From: Flavivirga jejuensis
GTDB lineage: Bacteria > Bacteroidota > Bacteroidia > Flavobacteriales > Flavobacteriaceae
Assembly: GCF_030540765.1 (NCBI RefSeq)
Contig: NZ_JAUOEL010000001.1
Span: forward strand, 1,178,001 to 1,242,000
DNA length: 64,000 bases
Direction of reading: 5' to 3'
The position numbers were made by a program, and so were the translations under genes. The notes beneath the pieces were generated by a model. The model made no database searches, had not been told where the DNA came from, and was given only the letters and a program-made list of their open reading frames with translations. How positions within the stretch are numbered: position 1 is the stretch's first letter; each line of letters opens with the position of its first letter. Positions 24,165-33,034 of the stretch are shown here, in pieces.

Positions 24165-25650
24165 TAAGTTAAGAAATATAGTAATTAGGTTTGTTGGAAG
24201 TAAAAAGGACTACCCTGTTGTTTCAGCTATTGCATGTGGGTTGTACCCATTAATTTATAATTATAATAAGAATTTTGCGTTAATAAATTCCTGGGAGCAC
24301 CTATTTTTTAATATGCTACTTTTTTTATTTATTCCTGTAATTTTATTTAAATCAGGACTTTATATTGTTAATCGTTATGGTATCTTTATTAAATTTATAA
24401 AATATTTTGTTCCTGTTTTAAATTTTGTTTGTGCTGCATTCTTAATGGTTATTGCTGCATATGGGTTTAAAATAAAAATTCTTTTGCTGGCTGCTTTCCT
24501 TGGTTTAATTTTAGGAGTATTACTCCGAAAATATATCAAAATAATAATAGTCTATCAATTTTTATTGGCAGCAATAGTTACAATTTTTCTAATAAACTAT
24601 CTAGTTCACCATGCTATTAATCCATATAAATGGATGGAACAACCAGATAATATTGAAAACGTTGTCTTTAAAAAAACACCCAATATTTATTTTATACAAC
24701 CAGATGGGTATGCTAATTTTTCAGAATTAAATAAAAGCTGCTATAAATTTGATAATAGTAAGTTCAATAATTATCTTCAAAAAAGTAAGTTTAAAATATA
24801 TCCTAATTTTAGGAGTAATTATTATTCTACTCTAAGCTCTAATAGTTCTTTGTTTGCAATGAAGCACCATTACCATAATTTCCCCACTTCGGAGGTAAAA
24901 GAGCTTTACAATGCAAGAGATATTATTGTAGGTAATAATCCTGTAATTAAAATTTTAAAAGAAAATGATTATAGAACGCATTTATTATTAAATAAATCAT
25001 ACTTACTTATTAATAGACCTAAAATATCTTACGATTTTAGTAACATTAATAATAATGAGCTTTCCTTTTTTTCTAATGGTTTTAATGTTTCTAGAGACAT
25101 TGATATTGAATTTAAATCTATATTTTCAAAATCTAAAAAGTCTAATAATTTTTATTTTTTGGAGCAATTATCTCCCAGTCATATTACCAATATAAAATCG
25201 CCAGGTAATATTGCAGAGATTGAACGAACAAAGTACTTAAAGCGTTTAGAGGAAACAAATTTATGGTTGAAAGGAATTATTGATTTTATTTTAATTAATG
25301 ATAAGAATTCTCTAATTATTATTGCTGCCGATCATGGTGGTTTTGTAGGAATGAATAGCACTTACGAGAGCCGAGATCTGCAAAGCGATAGAGATATTAT
25401 TTATTCAATATTTACTTCTCAACTAGCTATAAAATGGCCAGATACAGCTCCAGATTATGATGATAAAATAAAAACATCAGTAAATTTATTTCGTGTGCTA
25501 TTTTCATATTTAAGCCAAGATGAATCTTACTTAAAACATTTAGAAGATGATAAAAGTTTTATTCAAATTGAAAGAGGGGCACCTTTCGGGGTATATGAGT
25601 ATATTAACGAAAAAGGAGACATTGTTTTTAACCAAAAAGAACTTCCCTAG
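24157..25650 (+). CDS. Membrane-anchored sulfatase/phosphotransferase-fold protein
   Basis: 497 residues. About five membrane helices in the first ~155 residues, then an extracytoplasmic alkaline-phosphatase-superfamily domain: 'NIYFIQPDGYANFSEL' (first metal Asp), 'YYSTLSSNSSLF' (nucleophile Thr/Ser region), 'LEQLSPSHITNI' (His) and 'LIIIAADHGGFVG' (Asp-His pair). The layout resembles LtaS or phosphoethanolamine transferases, which transfer phospho-groups to surface glycans. Start overlaps the methyltransferase stop by 8 bp (ATGTTTAA). The donor and acceptor are unknown. Confidence 0.8.
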   Translation: MFNKLRNIVIRFVGSKKDYPVVSAIACGLYPLIYNYNKNFALINSWEHLFFNMLLFLFIPVILFKSGLYIVNRYGIFIKFIKYFVPVLNFVCAAFLMVIAAYGFKIKILLLAAFLGLILGVLLRKYIKIIIVYQFLLAAIVTIFLINYLVHHAINPYKWMEQPDNIENVVFKKTPNIYFIQPDGYANFSELNKSCYKFDNSKFNNYLQKSKFKIYPNFRSNYYSTLSSNSSLFAMKHHYHNFPTSEVKELYNARDIIVGNNPVIKILKENDYRTHLLLNKSYLLINRPKISYDFSNINNNELSFFSNGFNVSRDIDIEFKSIFSKSKKSNNFYFLEQLSPSHITNIKSPGNIAEIERTKYLKRLEETNLWLKGIIDFILINDKNSLIIIAADHGGFVGMNSTYESRDLQSDRDIIYSIFTSQLAIKWPDTAPDYDDKIKTSVNLFRVLFSYLSQDESYLKHLEDDKSFIQIERGAPFGVYEYINEKGDIVFNQKELP

Positions 25651-25703
25651 GCTCTGCATTGGGGGTTTCCGTGAAAACAGGAATCTAAATACAGAATTTT
25701 GCT

Positions 25704-25725
25704 TTTTGACCTTTTTAGGTCAAAA
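25704..25725 (+). terminator. Hairpin after the flippase-sulfatase operon
   Basis: TTTTGACCT (25704-25712) pairs with AGGTCAAAA (25717-25725) around a TTTT loop. It follows the stop at 25650 by about 50 bp and lacks a clear T-run, so it is either a weak terminator or a repeat remnant (an ATTCC/GGAAT-like piece lies just before). Confidence 0.45.
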
Positions 25726-25837
25726 CCTGTGCTCAACTTGATTGGGTATGAAACCAACGAAATATGGCTATGACTATGCGAGAATAGTTGGTTTTAAGAA
25801 ATTTTTTATTAAATATATTAATGAGTAAGTTATATTA

Positions 25838-26461
25838 TTAATTGGCTACTTTTTTACAGTCCATCATTATAGATGTGTAAGGCACTCGAAAATATGTTTC
25901 GTCTATAGTGGCGTTTACTTGCGAGAAGAATTTTTGTGCTAATTTTTCATACTCAGGTTGTTTTCGAACATATTTTCCCCTATCTGATTTCAATAAAAAT
26001 TGAGAAATAAAATTTTGATTAGCAATATAGCACCCGTCAAAGGTGATTAAACATCCCGATGGTTTTAAAGCTTGTTCAGCAATTTTAAAAAGTTTTGTAG
26101 CGTTACTATCATCTAGGTGATGTATAACACCAGTAGCAATTACTTTATCGAAAGTGCCGATATCAGGAACTATAAATTCATCCATATTTGCACAAATAAA
26201 CTGACCTCTTTCTCCATAATTTTGCTTAGCTGCTTCAATGTAGTTAGGATCTATGTCGAAACCATAATAATCTACTTTAGGCATATAATCAAGAATATTA
26301 CCTGGTCCGCATCCAATATCAAGGATTTTTTCACCTTCTATCGGTTGTACATTGTTTTCAACAAAAAGCCGACGTGCTCTGTCTCCTCCAACTAAACGTT
26401 GGTAAGTCCAGTAAATAAATGGATTTTTAAGAAAAAAGTTTGAAAAAGATAGATTACTCAT
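25838..26461 (-). CDS. Class I SAM-dependent methyltransferase
   Basis: 207 residues. Motif I 'GEKILDIGCGPGNILDYMP' (about 43-61), acidic loop 'YYGFDIDPNYIEAAKQN', 'FDKVIATGVIHHLDD' and 'LKPSGCLITFDG' are all in place. No membrane segment. Isolated on the minus strand between two plus-strand polysaccharide operons; it is separated from the next gene by a 393-bp gap holding a repeat element. The target is probably a sugar or lipid of the same locus; not certain. Confidence 0.85.
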   Translation of the reverse strand: MSNLSFSNFFLKNPFIYWTYQRLVGGDRARRLFVENNVQPIEGEKILDIGCGPGNILDYMPKVDYYGFDIDPNYIEAAKQNYGERGQFICANMDEFIVPDIGTFDKVIATGVIHHLDDSNATKLFKIAEQALKPSGCLITFDGCYIANQNFISQFLLKSDRGKYVRKQPEYEKLAQKFFSQVNATIDETYFRVPYTSIMMDCKKVAN

Positions 26462-26568
26462 GATTTTAAATAAGATCCTACAATGTGATATTAATGTAGT
26501 CGTTTTTATTACAGTGAATATAGGGTATTTATTAATATTTCAAAATTTATTTTTGTTTCTATTTCTTT

Positions 26569-26730
26569 AGAGCCTGTTTAAGATTTTGTGATTAGAATTT
26601 TTATAGGCTATTTTTCCTGCAGTATAAGGCAAAATTTTTAAACATAGCCCAGTTACGGTTCAAAATTTTAACGAAATAATGCGTAAAAAGAGGCATAAAA
26701 AAATAATTAACGAAATTTTAAACAGACTCT
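26569..26730. repeat. 162-bp inverted-repeat (MITE-like) element, copy A
   Basis: Ends are imperfect inverted repeats: AGAGCCTGTTTAAGATTTTG at 26569-26588 and, on the complement of 26711-26730, AGAGTCTGTTTAAAATTTCG (17 of 20 match). No coding capacity. The right-hand 40 bp recur at 61657-61696, and the same design and length are seen at 56073-56233. The rest of the 26462-26854 gap contains no gene. Confidence 0.65.
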
Positions 26731-26854
26731 TAGTATTTCAAAAAAAGGTTTGTTATAAACCCTAAGTCTCAAATTTGTCTTTTATTCTTTATATTCGCCA
26801 TGATACTTTTTCAAAAAGTGTATTGGCCAATTAATTTATATATAATCATTTAGA

Positions 26855-28618
26855 ATGCTTAATAAAATTAATAAGATCTTCGAGAATAAAGAGCTTTATT
26901 TGATTCTTTTAATAGTGATCTTAGCACAATTAATTTTATCCTTTCAAGGATTTGATGTCTGTGATGAAGGGTTCTCTTTAACTTTTTACCAACAAATATA
27001 TAATAACCCATCATCAGTAGAGTACAATTTTGTGTATTGGTTGTCGGGAGTTTTTGGAGGTTTATGGTATCAAGTTTACCCAGAAGGAGGCATTTTATGG
27101 TTCAGAATTCTAACAATCATTTTTAATATAGCAACATTTACTATATCATACAAAATACTCAAGCACCATATTGGTAAAAACCACGCTTTAATAGGCTTAT
27201 CAATGGTTCTTTTTGTTAATGATTTTGGTTATTTAGTATTTTATCATAACCATTTAACTCAATTTTTAGCAGTACTTAGTATTTACTTTTTATTTAAAGG
27301 GTTGAAAAACGTTAACTATTTATTTTTAATTATTTCAGGATTTCTGCTTGGGATAAATGTTTTCTCTAGACTTCCTAATGTGACACTTTTTATTTTTATA
27401 CTAGCAATTCCTTATTTTGGATATCTAAAAGGATATAGCTACAAAAAATCAATAAAACCTATGTTAAATTTTATTGTAGGTATCGTTATCGGTTTTATAG
27501 CTATTTTTTGTTTATTAAATTATTTAGGTCAAGTTGATATAATGAAAAATGCTTTATTATCTCTAGTTCATTTAGGTGAAGCTGAAGATAGTGGACATAA
27601 TATAAAGAGATTATTTTTGGTAGATATTTCTAATTATAAGATCATACTAACTTTATTTAGTCAACTCCTCATTATTTACATAATTCTAATGACTATTTTA
27701 AATTATGTAAAAACCAATAAATTTATAAAAGGAGTTATCTATACATTTGGGTTTTTAGTATTAGTGTTGTTAGTTAAAAAAGGCAATGTTCATTTTTTAT
27801 ACACATTAGGTTTTATTGGAACAATAGGTGTACTTTTAATAAAAACAACAACTCGATCTACTAAAGTACTAGCCTTTTTGTCTATCTTAATGATGGTGTT
27901 TTTACCATTAGGAAGCGGTGGTGGTATTAAAAGTAGCGGTTATATGTGTATTTGGTTAGCAGTACCATTCTTTTTTTATTTTTTATCACAAATTAAAAAT
28001 GTTTCGTTTATTTTAGAAACTACTAAAGTTACTATAACAAAAGGTGTTTCAAAAAGGGTGATTAAAAACATGTCTATAATTTTAGTATTAGCATATTTTG
28101 CTTCAAAAACATATAGCGTGTCTCAAGAGGCTTATTTTGATAAGGGGAATAGATTTGATAAAACACATATTATTAAAAACAAATATGTTAATGGAATATT
28201 TACAACGGAAGAGCGAGCCAAAATAATAAACGATCTATTACTTAATATAGAAAACTATGTTGAACCAGAGGATTATTTATTTGCTTATGATAATATTCCA
28301 ATGATACACTTTTTAACAGAAACTAAACCATATTTGTATAACCCTTGGGTTTGGATATATGATAGTGCTTCTTTTAAAAGAAAAATTAATAAAGCGGAAG
28401 AAGAGATTGAGGTTTTACCAATTGTAGTTCAACAAAAATTCGAAACTATTTTTGAGTTTTCTAAACCAATGGTGGATTATTTAGATGAAACTAAGAATGA
28501 TAGTAATAGTTATAGTCAAAAAAGAACAATTATAATGAATAATTTCCTGAAAAGGAATGACTATAGAGTGGTATGGAGTAATGCCTATTTTAATATTTAT
28601 AGAACCAATAAAAGGTAA
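26855..28618 (+). CDS. GT-C fold membrane glycosyltransferase
   Basis: 587 residues with about 12 membrane helices. The Asp37-Glu38 pair in 'FDVCDEGFSLTFYQQIY' just after the first helix is the catalytic acidic motif of GT39/ArnT-like enzymes that use polyprenyl-phosphate sugars. The C-terminal ~150 residues are extracytoplasmic. It precedes by 54 bp a polyprenol-phosphate sugar synthase (GT2), the usual partner that makes its donor. Transfers a sugar to a surface acceptor on the outer face of the inner membrane. Confidence 0.75.
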   Translation: MLNKINKIFENKELYLILLIVILAQLILSFQGFDVCDEGFSLTFYQQIYNNPSSVEYNFVYWLSGVFGGLWYQVYPEGGILWFRILTIIFNIATFTISYKILKHHIGKNHALIGLSMVLFVNDFGYLVFYHNHLTQFLAVLSIYFLFKGLKNVNYLFLIISGFLLGINVFSRLPNVTLFIFILAIPYFGYLKGYSYKKSIKPMLNFIVGIVIGFIAIFCLLNYLGQVDIMKNALLSLVHLGEAEDSGHNIKRLFLVDISNYKIILTLFSQLLIIYIILMTILNYVKTNKFIKGVIYTFGFLVLVLLVKKGNVHFLYTLGFIGTIGVLLIKTTTRSTKVLAFLSILMMVFLPLGSGGGIKSSGYMCIWLAVPFFFYFLSQIKNVSFILETTKVTITKGVSKRVIKNMSIILVLAYFASKTYSVSQEAYFDKGNRFDKTHIIKNKYVNGIFTTEERAKIINDLLLNIENYVEPEDYLFAYDNIPMIHFLTETKPYLYNPWVWIYDSASFKRKINKAEEEIEVLPIVVQQKFETIFEFSKPMVDYLDETKNDSNSYSQKRTIIMNNFLKRNDYRVVWSNAYFNIYRTNKR

Positions 28619-28672
28619 TAATAATTCCTTGTATTTATGTTAAATCCAGCTAACTAAATAATAAGATCAATA

Positions 28673-29620
28673 ATGGAAGAAAAGAAAGATATTTCTGTTG
28701 TAATTCCCATTTATAATGAACAAGACAACATTTTCGAACTTTATAACCGTTTGGTTTTATCCATAGCAGACTTTACAACAAAATATGAGCTGATCTTTGT
28801 TAATGATGGAAGCTTAGATAATTCTTTTGTTGAATTACTCAAGCTTTCAGAAAATGATAAAAACATATTCTATATTAATTTGAGTAGAAATTTTGGGCAT
28901 CAAATAGCAGTATCTGCTGGATTAGAATTTTGTAGAGGGGAATGTATTGTAATAATTGATGGGGATTTACAGGATCCTCCTGAGTTAATACCACAATTAT
29001 ATAAGAAATATCAAGATGGATTCGACGTGGTTTATGCGAAACGAGAACAAAGAAAAGGAGAAACATTATTGAAAAAGTTTACCTCAAAACTTTTTTATAG
29101 AATTTTAAAGAAATTAACGTCTTTTGATATTCCTTTAGACACTGGAGATTTTAGACTTTTGGATCAAAAGGTTGTAAGTGCAATTAATAAAATGCCAGAG
29201 CGTAATAAATTTTTAAGAGGGCAAATCGCGTGGTTAGGTTTTAAACAAACATATGTGTTATTTAATAGAGATGAAAGAAGGTTTGGGAAATCTGGATATA
29301 CATATAGTAAAATGTTTCAATTAGCTATTGATGCAATCACAAGTTTTTCAGACAAACCTTTGTCGTTAGTGAGCAAACTTGGTTTTATAATTTCAATCTT
29401 CTCTTTTGTCATTATTTTATATACAATTTTTGCGCATTTTGTATTAAAAGAAACCGTTACAGGGTGGTCATCATTAATTATTAGTTCCATGTTTATTGGA
29501 GGGATTCAATTGTTCTCTATAGGGATTATAGGAGAATATATTAGCCGTATAAATAATAATGTTAAAGACAGACCCCTATATGTTATTGATAAAACGAATA
29601 TTAAGCAAGAAGTTCAATGA
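28673..29620 (+). CDS. GT2 polyprenol-phosphate glycosyltransferase (DPM1/ArnC/GtrB-like)
   Basis: 315 residues. 'VVIPIYNEQDNI' (9-20), 'IFVNDGSLDNS' and the 'DGDLQDPPELI' block (Asp96, Asp98, Asp101) are the nucleotide-sugar and metal sites of GT2; 'DTGDFRLLDQKV' follows. Two membrane helices at about 233-253 and 266-288 with the 'GEYISRINNNVKDRP' end are typical of GtrB/ArnC proteins, which load a sugar on undecaprenyl phosphate. Likely supplies the GT-C enzyme encoded just upstream. Confidence 0.9.
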   Translation: MEEKKDISVVIPIYNEQDNIFELYNRLVLSIADFTTKYELIFVNDGSLDNSFVELLKLSENDKNIFYINLSRNFGHQIAVSAGLEFCRGECIVIIDGDLQDPPELIPQLYKKYQDGFDVVYAKREQRKGETLLKKFTSKLFYRILKKLTSFDIPLDTGDFRLLDQKVVSAINKMPERNKFLRGQIAWLGFKQTYVLFNRDERRFGKSGYTYSKMFQLAIDAITSFSDKPLSLVSKLGFIISIFSFVIILYTIFAHFVLKETVTGWSSLIISSMFIGGIQLFSIGIIGEYISRINNNVKDRPLYVIDKTNIKQEVQ

Positions 29621-29647
29621 TCATAAATGTTATAAAATTTCACAATT

Positions 29648-30619
29648 ATTTATACAGTTAAAACATACCATCCTGATAGTAAACAAGAATGGAATGAATT
29701 TGTAGCTAACTCAAAAAATGCTACATTTTTATTTCATAGAGATTTCATGGAATATCATTCAGATAGATTTGAAGATTATTCATTATTGATCTATAAAAAG
29801 AATAAGCTAAAGGCTCTTTTGCCTGCTAATATAGAGGGAGATAAGGTCTATTCTCATCAAGGACTAACTTATGGAGGGTTGGTCTTACCTAAGGATCTTA
29901 AGTTTGATGTAGTATTAGAAATTTTCAAAGAATTATTAAAACATTTTAATAAGAATAATATTAAAGCTTTGTATTTAAAACAAATACCTCCAATTTATAA
30001 TGCATTCCCAAGTGATGAAATGCAATACTTGATGTTCATTCTTAAAGCAGAATTAACCAAAAGAGATACCTTATCTGTTATTGATTTAAAGAATAAGTTA
30101 AAGATTTCTAGTAACAGGTTAGAAGGTTTTAAAAGAGGAAAAAAGCATCATTTAGTAATTAAAGAGGAAGGTGATTTTGAATTGTTTTGGGATGCCATTT
30201 TAATTAGAAATCTTGAAAAAAAACATAATGCTAAACCAGTTCATAGTTTAGAAGAAATAACACTTTTAAAAGAGCGTTTTCCTAATAATATAAGACAATT
30301 TAATGTTTATAAAGAGCATCAAATTGTAGCGGGAACCACCGTTTTTGAATCTAAATATGTTGCACATTCTCAATATATTTCGGGTAATGAGAACAAAAAT
30401 TTATTAGGAAGCTTAGATTTTTTACATGTACATTTAATAAATGAAGTATTTAAAAATAAAGTGTATTTTGATTTTGGTACTTCAAATGAAAATAATGGCT
30501 TGCAAATAAATAAAGGCTTACAGTTCTGGAAAGAAGGTTTTGGGGCTAGAACGATAACTCAAGATTTTTATAAAATAGACACTTCCAACTATGTGGCATT
30601 AAACAAGGTCTTCATATGA
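29648..30619 (+). CDS. FemAB/GNAT-like acyltransferase of the polysaccharide locus
   Basis: About 324 residues. The conserved-looking N-terminus 'YTVKTYHPDSKQEWNEFVAN', then 'SKNATFLFHRDFMEYHSDRF', lies upstream of the first in-frame ATG (29747), so translation must begin earlier; the only candidate in frame is ATT at 29648 (or 29645), with a stop at 29633. The body ('RLEGFKRGKKHHLVIKEEGD', 'VYKEHQIVAGTTVFES', 'VAHSQYISGNENKNLLGSLDF', 'YFDFGTSNENNG') fits double-GNAT FemAB-like enzymes found beside sugar aminotransferases, where they may acylate an amino sugar. Overlaps the aminotransferase by 4 bp. Confidence 0.7.
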   Translation: MYTVKTYHPDSKQEWNEFVANSKNATFLFHRDFMEYHSDRFEDYSLLIYKKNKLKALLPANIEGDKVYSHQGLTYGGLVLPKDLKFDVVLEIFKELLKHFNKNNIKALYLKQIPPIYNAFPSDEMQYLMFILKAELTKRDTLSVIDLKNKLKISSNRLEGFKRGKKHHLVIKEEGDFELFWDAILIRNLEKKHNAKPVHSLEEITLLKERFPNNIRQFNVYKEHQIVAGTTVFESKYVAHSQYISGNENKNLLGSLDFLHVHLINEVFKNKVYFDFGTSNENNGLQINKGLQFWKEGFGARTITQDFYKIDTSNYVALNKVFI

Positions 30620-31716
30620 TTAAGTTTTTAGATTTACAAAAAGTAAATGCTCGTTTTCAAAATAAATTTCAAGAAAAATTTAAATCTTTTCTGGATACAG
30701 GTCATTATATCTTAGGGGACCAAGTGTCTAGCTTCGAAAATAATTTTGCTAAGTATTGTGGTGCAAAATATTGTGTTGGAGTTAGTAATGGATTAGATGC
30801 TCTAATTTTGATCTTTAAAGCCTATTTAAAACTAGGAGTATTACAACATAATGATGAGGTTATAGTACCTGCAAACACTTTTATAGCAAGCATTATAGCT
30901 ATTGAAGAGGTCGGACTAAAACCTGTTTTGGTTGAGCCAGATTTAAAGACGTATAACATTTCAATTATAGAAATTGAAAAGCATATTACAAAAAAAACCA
31001 AAGTTATTTTAGCAGTGCATTTATATGGTATGTTAGCCGATATGGAGTGCATTAATACAATTGCAAAACAGAAAAACTTATTAGTTATTGAAGATGCGGC
31101 ACAAGCTCACGGAGCTATCAATATAGATGGTGGTAAGGCTGGTAATTTAAGTGATGTAGCTGCTTTTAGCTTTTATCCTAGTAAGAATTTAGGGGCTTTA
31201 GGTGATGCTGGTGCAGTAGTTTCTAATGATGCGCTTTTAATAAATATGATTAAAAAACTTCGTAATTATGGAGGAACATTTAAATACACATACAACACGA
31301 TTGGTACCAATAATAGATTAGATGAAATTCAAGCCACTTTTTTAAATATAAAATTGGAATTACTGGATGATGATAATGAAAAACGGCGCAACATAGCAAA
31401 ATCGTACCTTTTAGGGATAACAAATAAAAAGATAAAACTTCCTTATTATAATTTATCAGAGAATCATGTTTTTTATGCTTTTGTTGTTCTAGTTGAAAAT
31501 AGACAAGAATTTATAGATTACTTAAGCGAAAAACACATTGAAACTTTAATTCATTATCCAATTCCTCCACATAAACAAGAAGCATTTGCTCATTTAAAAA
31601 TAACGTCTTTACCAATCACTGAAACTATTCACAATAAAATAGTAAGTCTTCCTATAAGTCCGGTAATGCTAAAAGAAGATGTAGAAGAAGTTATAAGGAG
31701 CATCAACCAATATTAA
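30616..31716 (+). CDS. DegT/DnrJ-family sugar aminotransferase (FdtB/QdtB-like)
   Basis: 366 residues, full length. PLP-dependent: Lys190 in 'FYPSKNLGALGDAGA' forms the Schiff base; 'IEDAAQAHGA' (Asp160, Gln163) holds the cofactor. 'YGGTFKYTYNTIGTNNRLDEIQA' is the usual substrate loop. With an FdtA/QdtA-like 3,4-ketoisomerase at 34373, it probably converts dTDP-3-keto-6-deoxyhexose to the 3-amino sugar (Fuc3N or Qui3N). Start overlaps the FemAB-like gene by 4 bp (ATGA). Confidence 0.88.
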   Translation: MIKFLDLQKVNARFQNKFQEKFKSFLDTGHYILGDQVSSFENNFAKYCGAKYCVGVSNGLDALILIFKAYLKLGVLQHNDEVIVPANTFIASIIAIEEVGLKPVLVEPDLKTYNISIIEIEKHITKKTKVILAVHLYGMLADMECINTIAKQKNLLVIEDAAQAHGAINIDGGKAGNLSDVAAFSFYPSKNLGALGDAGAVVSNDALLINMIKKLRNYGGTFKYTYNTIGTNNRLDEIQATFLNIKLELLDDDNEKRRNIAKSYLLGITNKKIKLPYYNLSENHVFYAFVVLVENRQEFIDYLSEKHIETLIHYPIPPHKQEAFAHLKITSLPITETIHNKIVSLPISPVMLKEDVEEVIRSINQY

Positions 31717-31735
31717 TAAAATCTACATACTTTAG

Positions 31736-33025
31736 GTGGTAAATTTTAAAGAAATAATAAAAAATAATTTGTTATTAAAAATAACATCTTTAAATGCTGT
31801 AGTAATTACAGTAAGGTTAATTATTTCTTTAATTATTCAAAGAATATTAGCTGTTACTGTTGGGGAAATAGGAATTGCTAAAATAGGTCAACTCCGAAAT
31901 TTATTGCAAATAATAACGAGTTCCTCATCTCTAGGTACGTTTAATGGTGTAGTAAAATATGTTTCAGAGTTTAAAGACCATAATCAAAAGCTTACCGACT
32001 TATTTACAACTACATTCATATTTGTTTTTATAGGGGCAATTATTACATCTTCATTTGTTTTTTTTAATGCTTTATGGATTACCAATGAGTTGTTTGGGAG
32101 TTTAGATTATGTAAATGTTATAAAATGTCTCGCTTTACTTCCCTTAGTTATAGGTGTGAATAGAGTTTTTCATGGTATTATAAACGGTTTGTCAGAATAT
32201 AAAAAATATGCAAAAATTGATTTATTAAGCTATATTTTATCTATAACATTACTTTTAATATGTCTTTATTATTTCGAATTAGAAGGTGTGCTGTTTTCAA
32301 TAGTTATAACGCCAATAATTCAGTTGGGTGTTATCATTTATGTTTTTGGAACAATTTTAAAAAAGCATATAAAAATTAAAAATTTAGCCTTTAAAATTCC
32401 TTTTGCTAAAGAATTATTAGCTTTTATGTTAATGTCTTTTGTATCGACTGTATTGTTAAATTATATAGAGCTAGATATAAGAACCATGATCACCAATAAG
32501 ATCAACATTAATGAAGCGGGGTATTGGACAGCAATGGGCTTTATCTCTAAAAACTATATGGTATTTTCCTCAGGATTATTTACTCTTTACGTAATACCAA
32601 AATTTGCACGAATTTATGAATATCATCTTTTTAAGAAAGAAGTTCTCAATATATATAAAACGATACTCCCTTTATTTGGATTAGGGATGCTGTTGGTTTA
32701 TTTGTTTAGAAACTTAATTATTGATCTAGTTTACCCCAATTTTACAGGATTAGAACCATTGTTTAGGTGGCAATTGTTAGGGGACTTTGTTAGATTAGCA
32801 ACGTTGGTTATATCCCATCAGTTTTTAGCAAAAAAAATGATAAAGAGTTTTGTGATAACAGAATTAATCTCACTGGGTTTATTTTATTTTTTATCAAAAA
32901 CACTAGTGGATTTATATGGCGCAGAAGGTGTGGTTATGGCACATTTATATAGGTATATAATATACTTTGGAATTGTCGTATTTGTTGTTTGGAGTAATTT
33001 TTCAGGTCAAAAACAAAATAAGTAA
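31736..33025 (+). CDS. Second O-antigen flippase (Wzx-type)
   Basis: 429 residues from a GTG start (GTG GTA AAT TTT). Twelve-helix MOP-superfamily protein, paralogous to 21199-22515: both have 'ITSLNAV/VTSLQTA' starts and a 'F-x-W-Q-L-L-G-D-F' followed by 'QFLAKKM' near residue 350. Sits 19 bp after the aminotransferase, so it likely exports the repeat unit carrying the 3-amino sugar. Two flippases in one locus suggest two glycans or one being specific for a decorated unit. Confidence 0.85.
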   Translation: MVNFKEIIKNNLLLKITSLNAVVITVRLIISLIIQRILAVTVGEIGIAKIGQLRNLLQIITSSSSLGTFNGVVKYVSEFKDHNQKLTDLFTTTFIFVFIGAIITSSFVFFNALWITNELFGSLDYVNVIKCLALLPLVIGVNRVFHGIINGLSEYKKYAKIDLLSYILSITLLLICLYYFELEGVLFSIVITPIIQLGVIIYVFGTILKKHIKIKNLAFKIPFAKELLAFMLMSFVSTVLLNYIELDIRTMITNKININEAGYWTAMGFISKNYMVFSSGLFTLYVIPKFARIYEYHLFKKEVLNIYKTILPLFGLGMLLVYLFRNLIIDLVYPNFTGLEPLFRWQLLGDFVRLATLVISHQFLAKKMIKSFVITELISLGLFYFLSKTLVDLYGAEGVVMAHLYRYIIYFGIVVFVVWSNFSGQKQNK

Positions 33026-33034
33026 AACACTTAG

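Noticed and set aside
26569-26730. Insertion sequence with transposase
   Set aside because: The element has inverted ends but no coding frame; it is reported only as a non-coding repeat.
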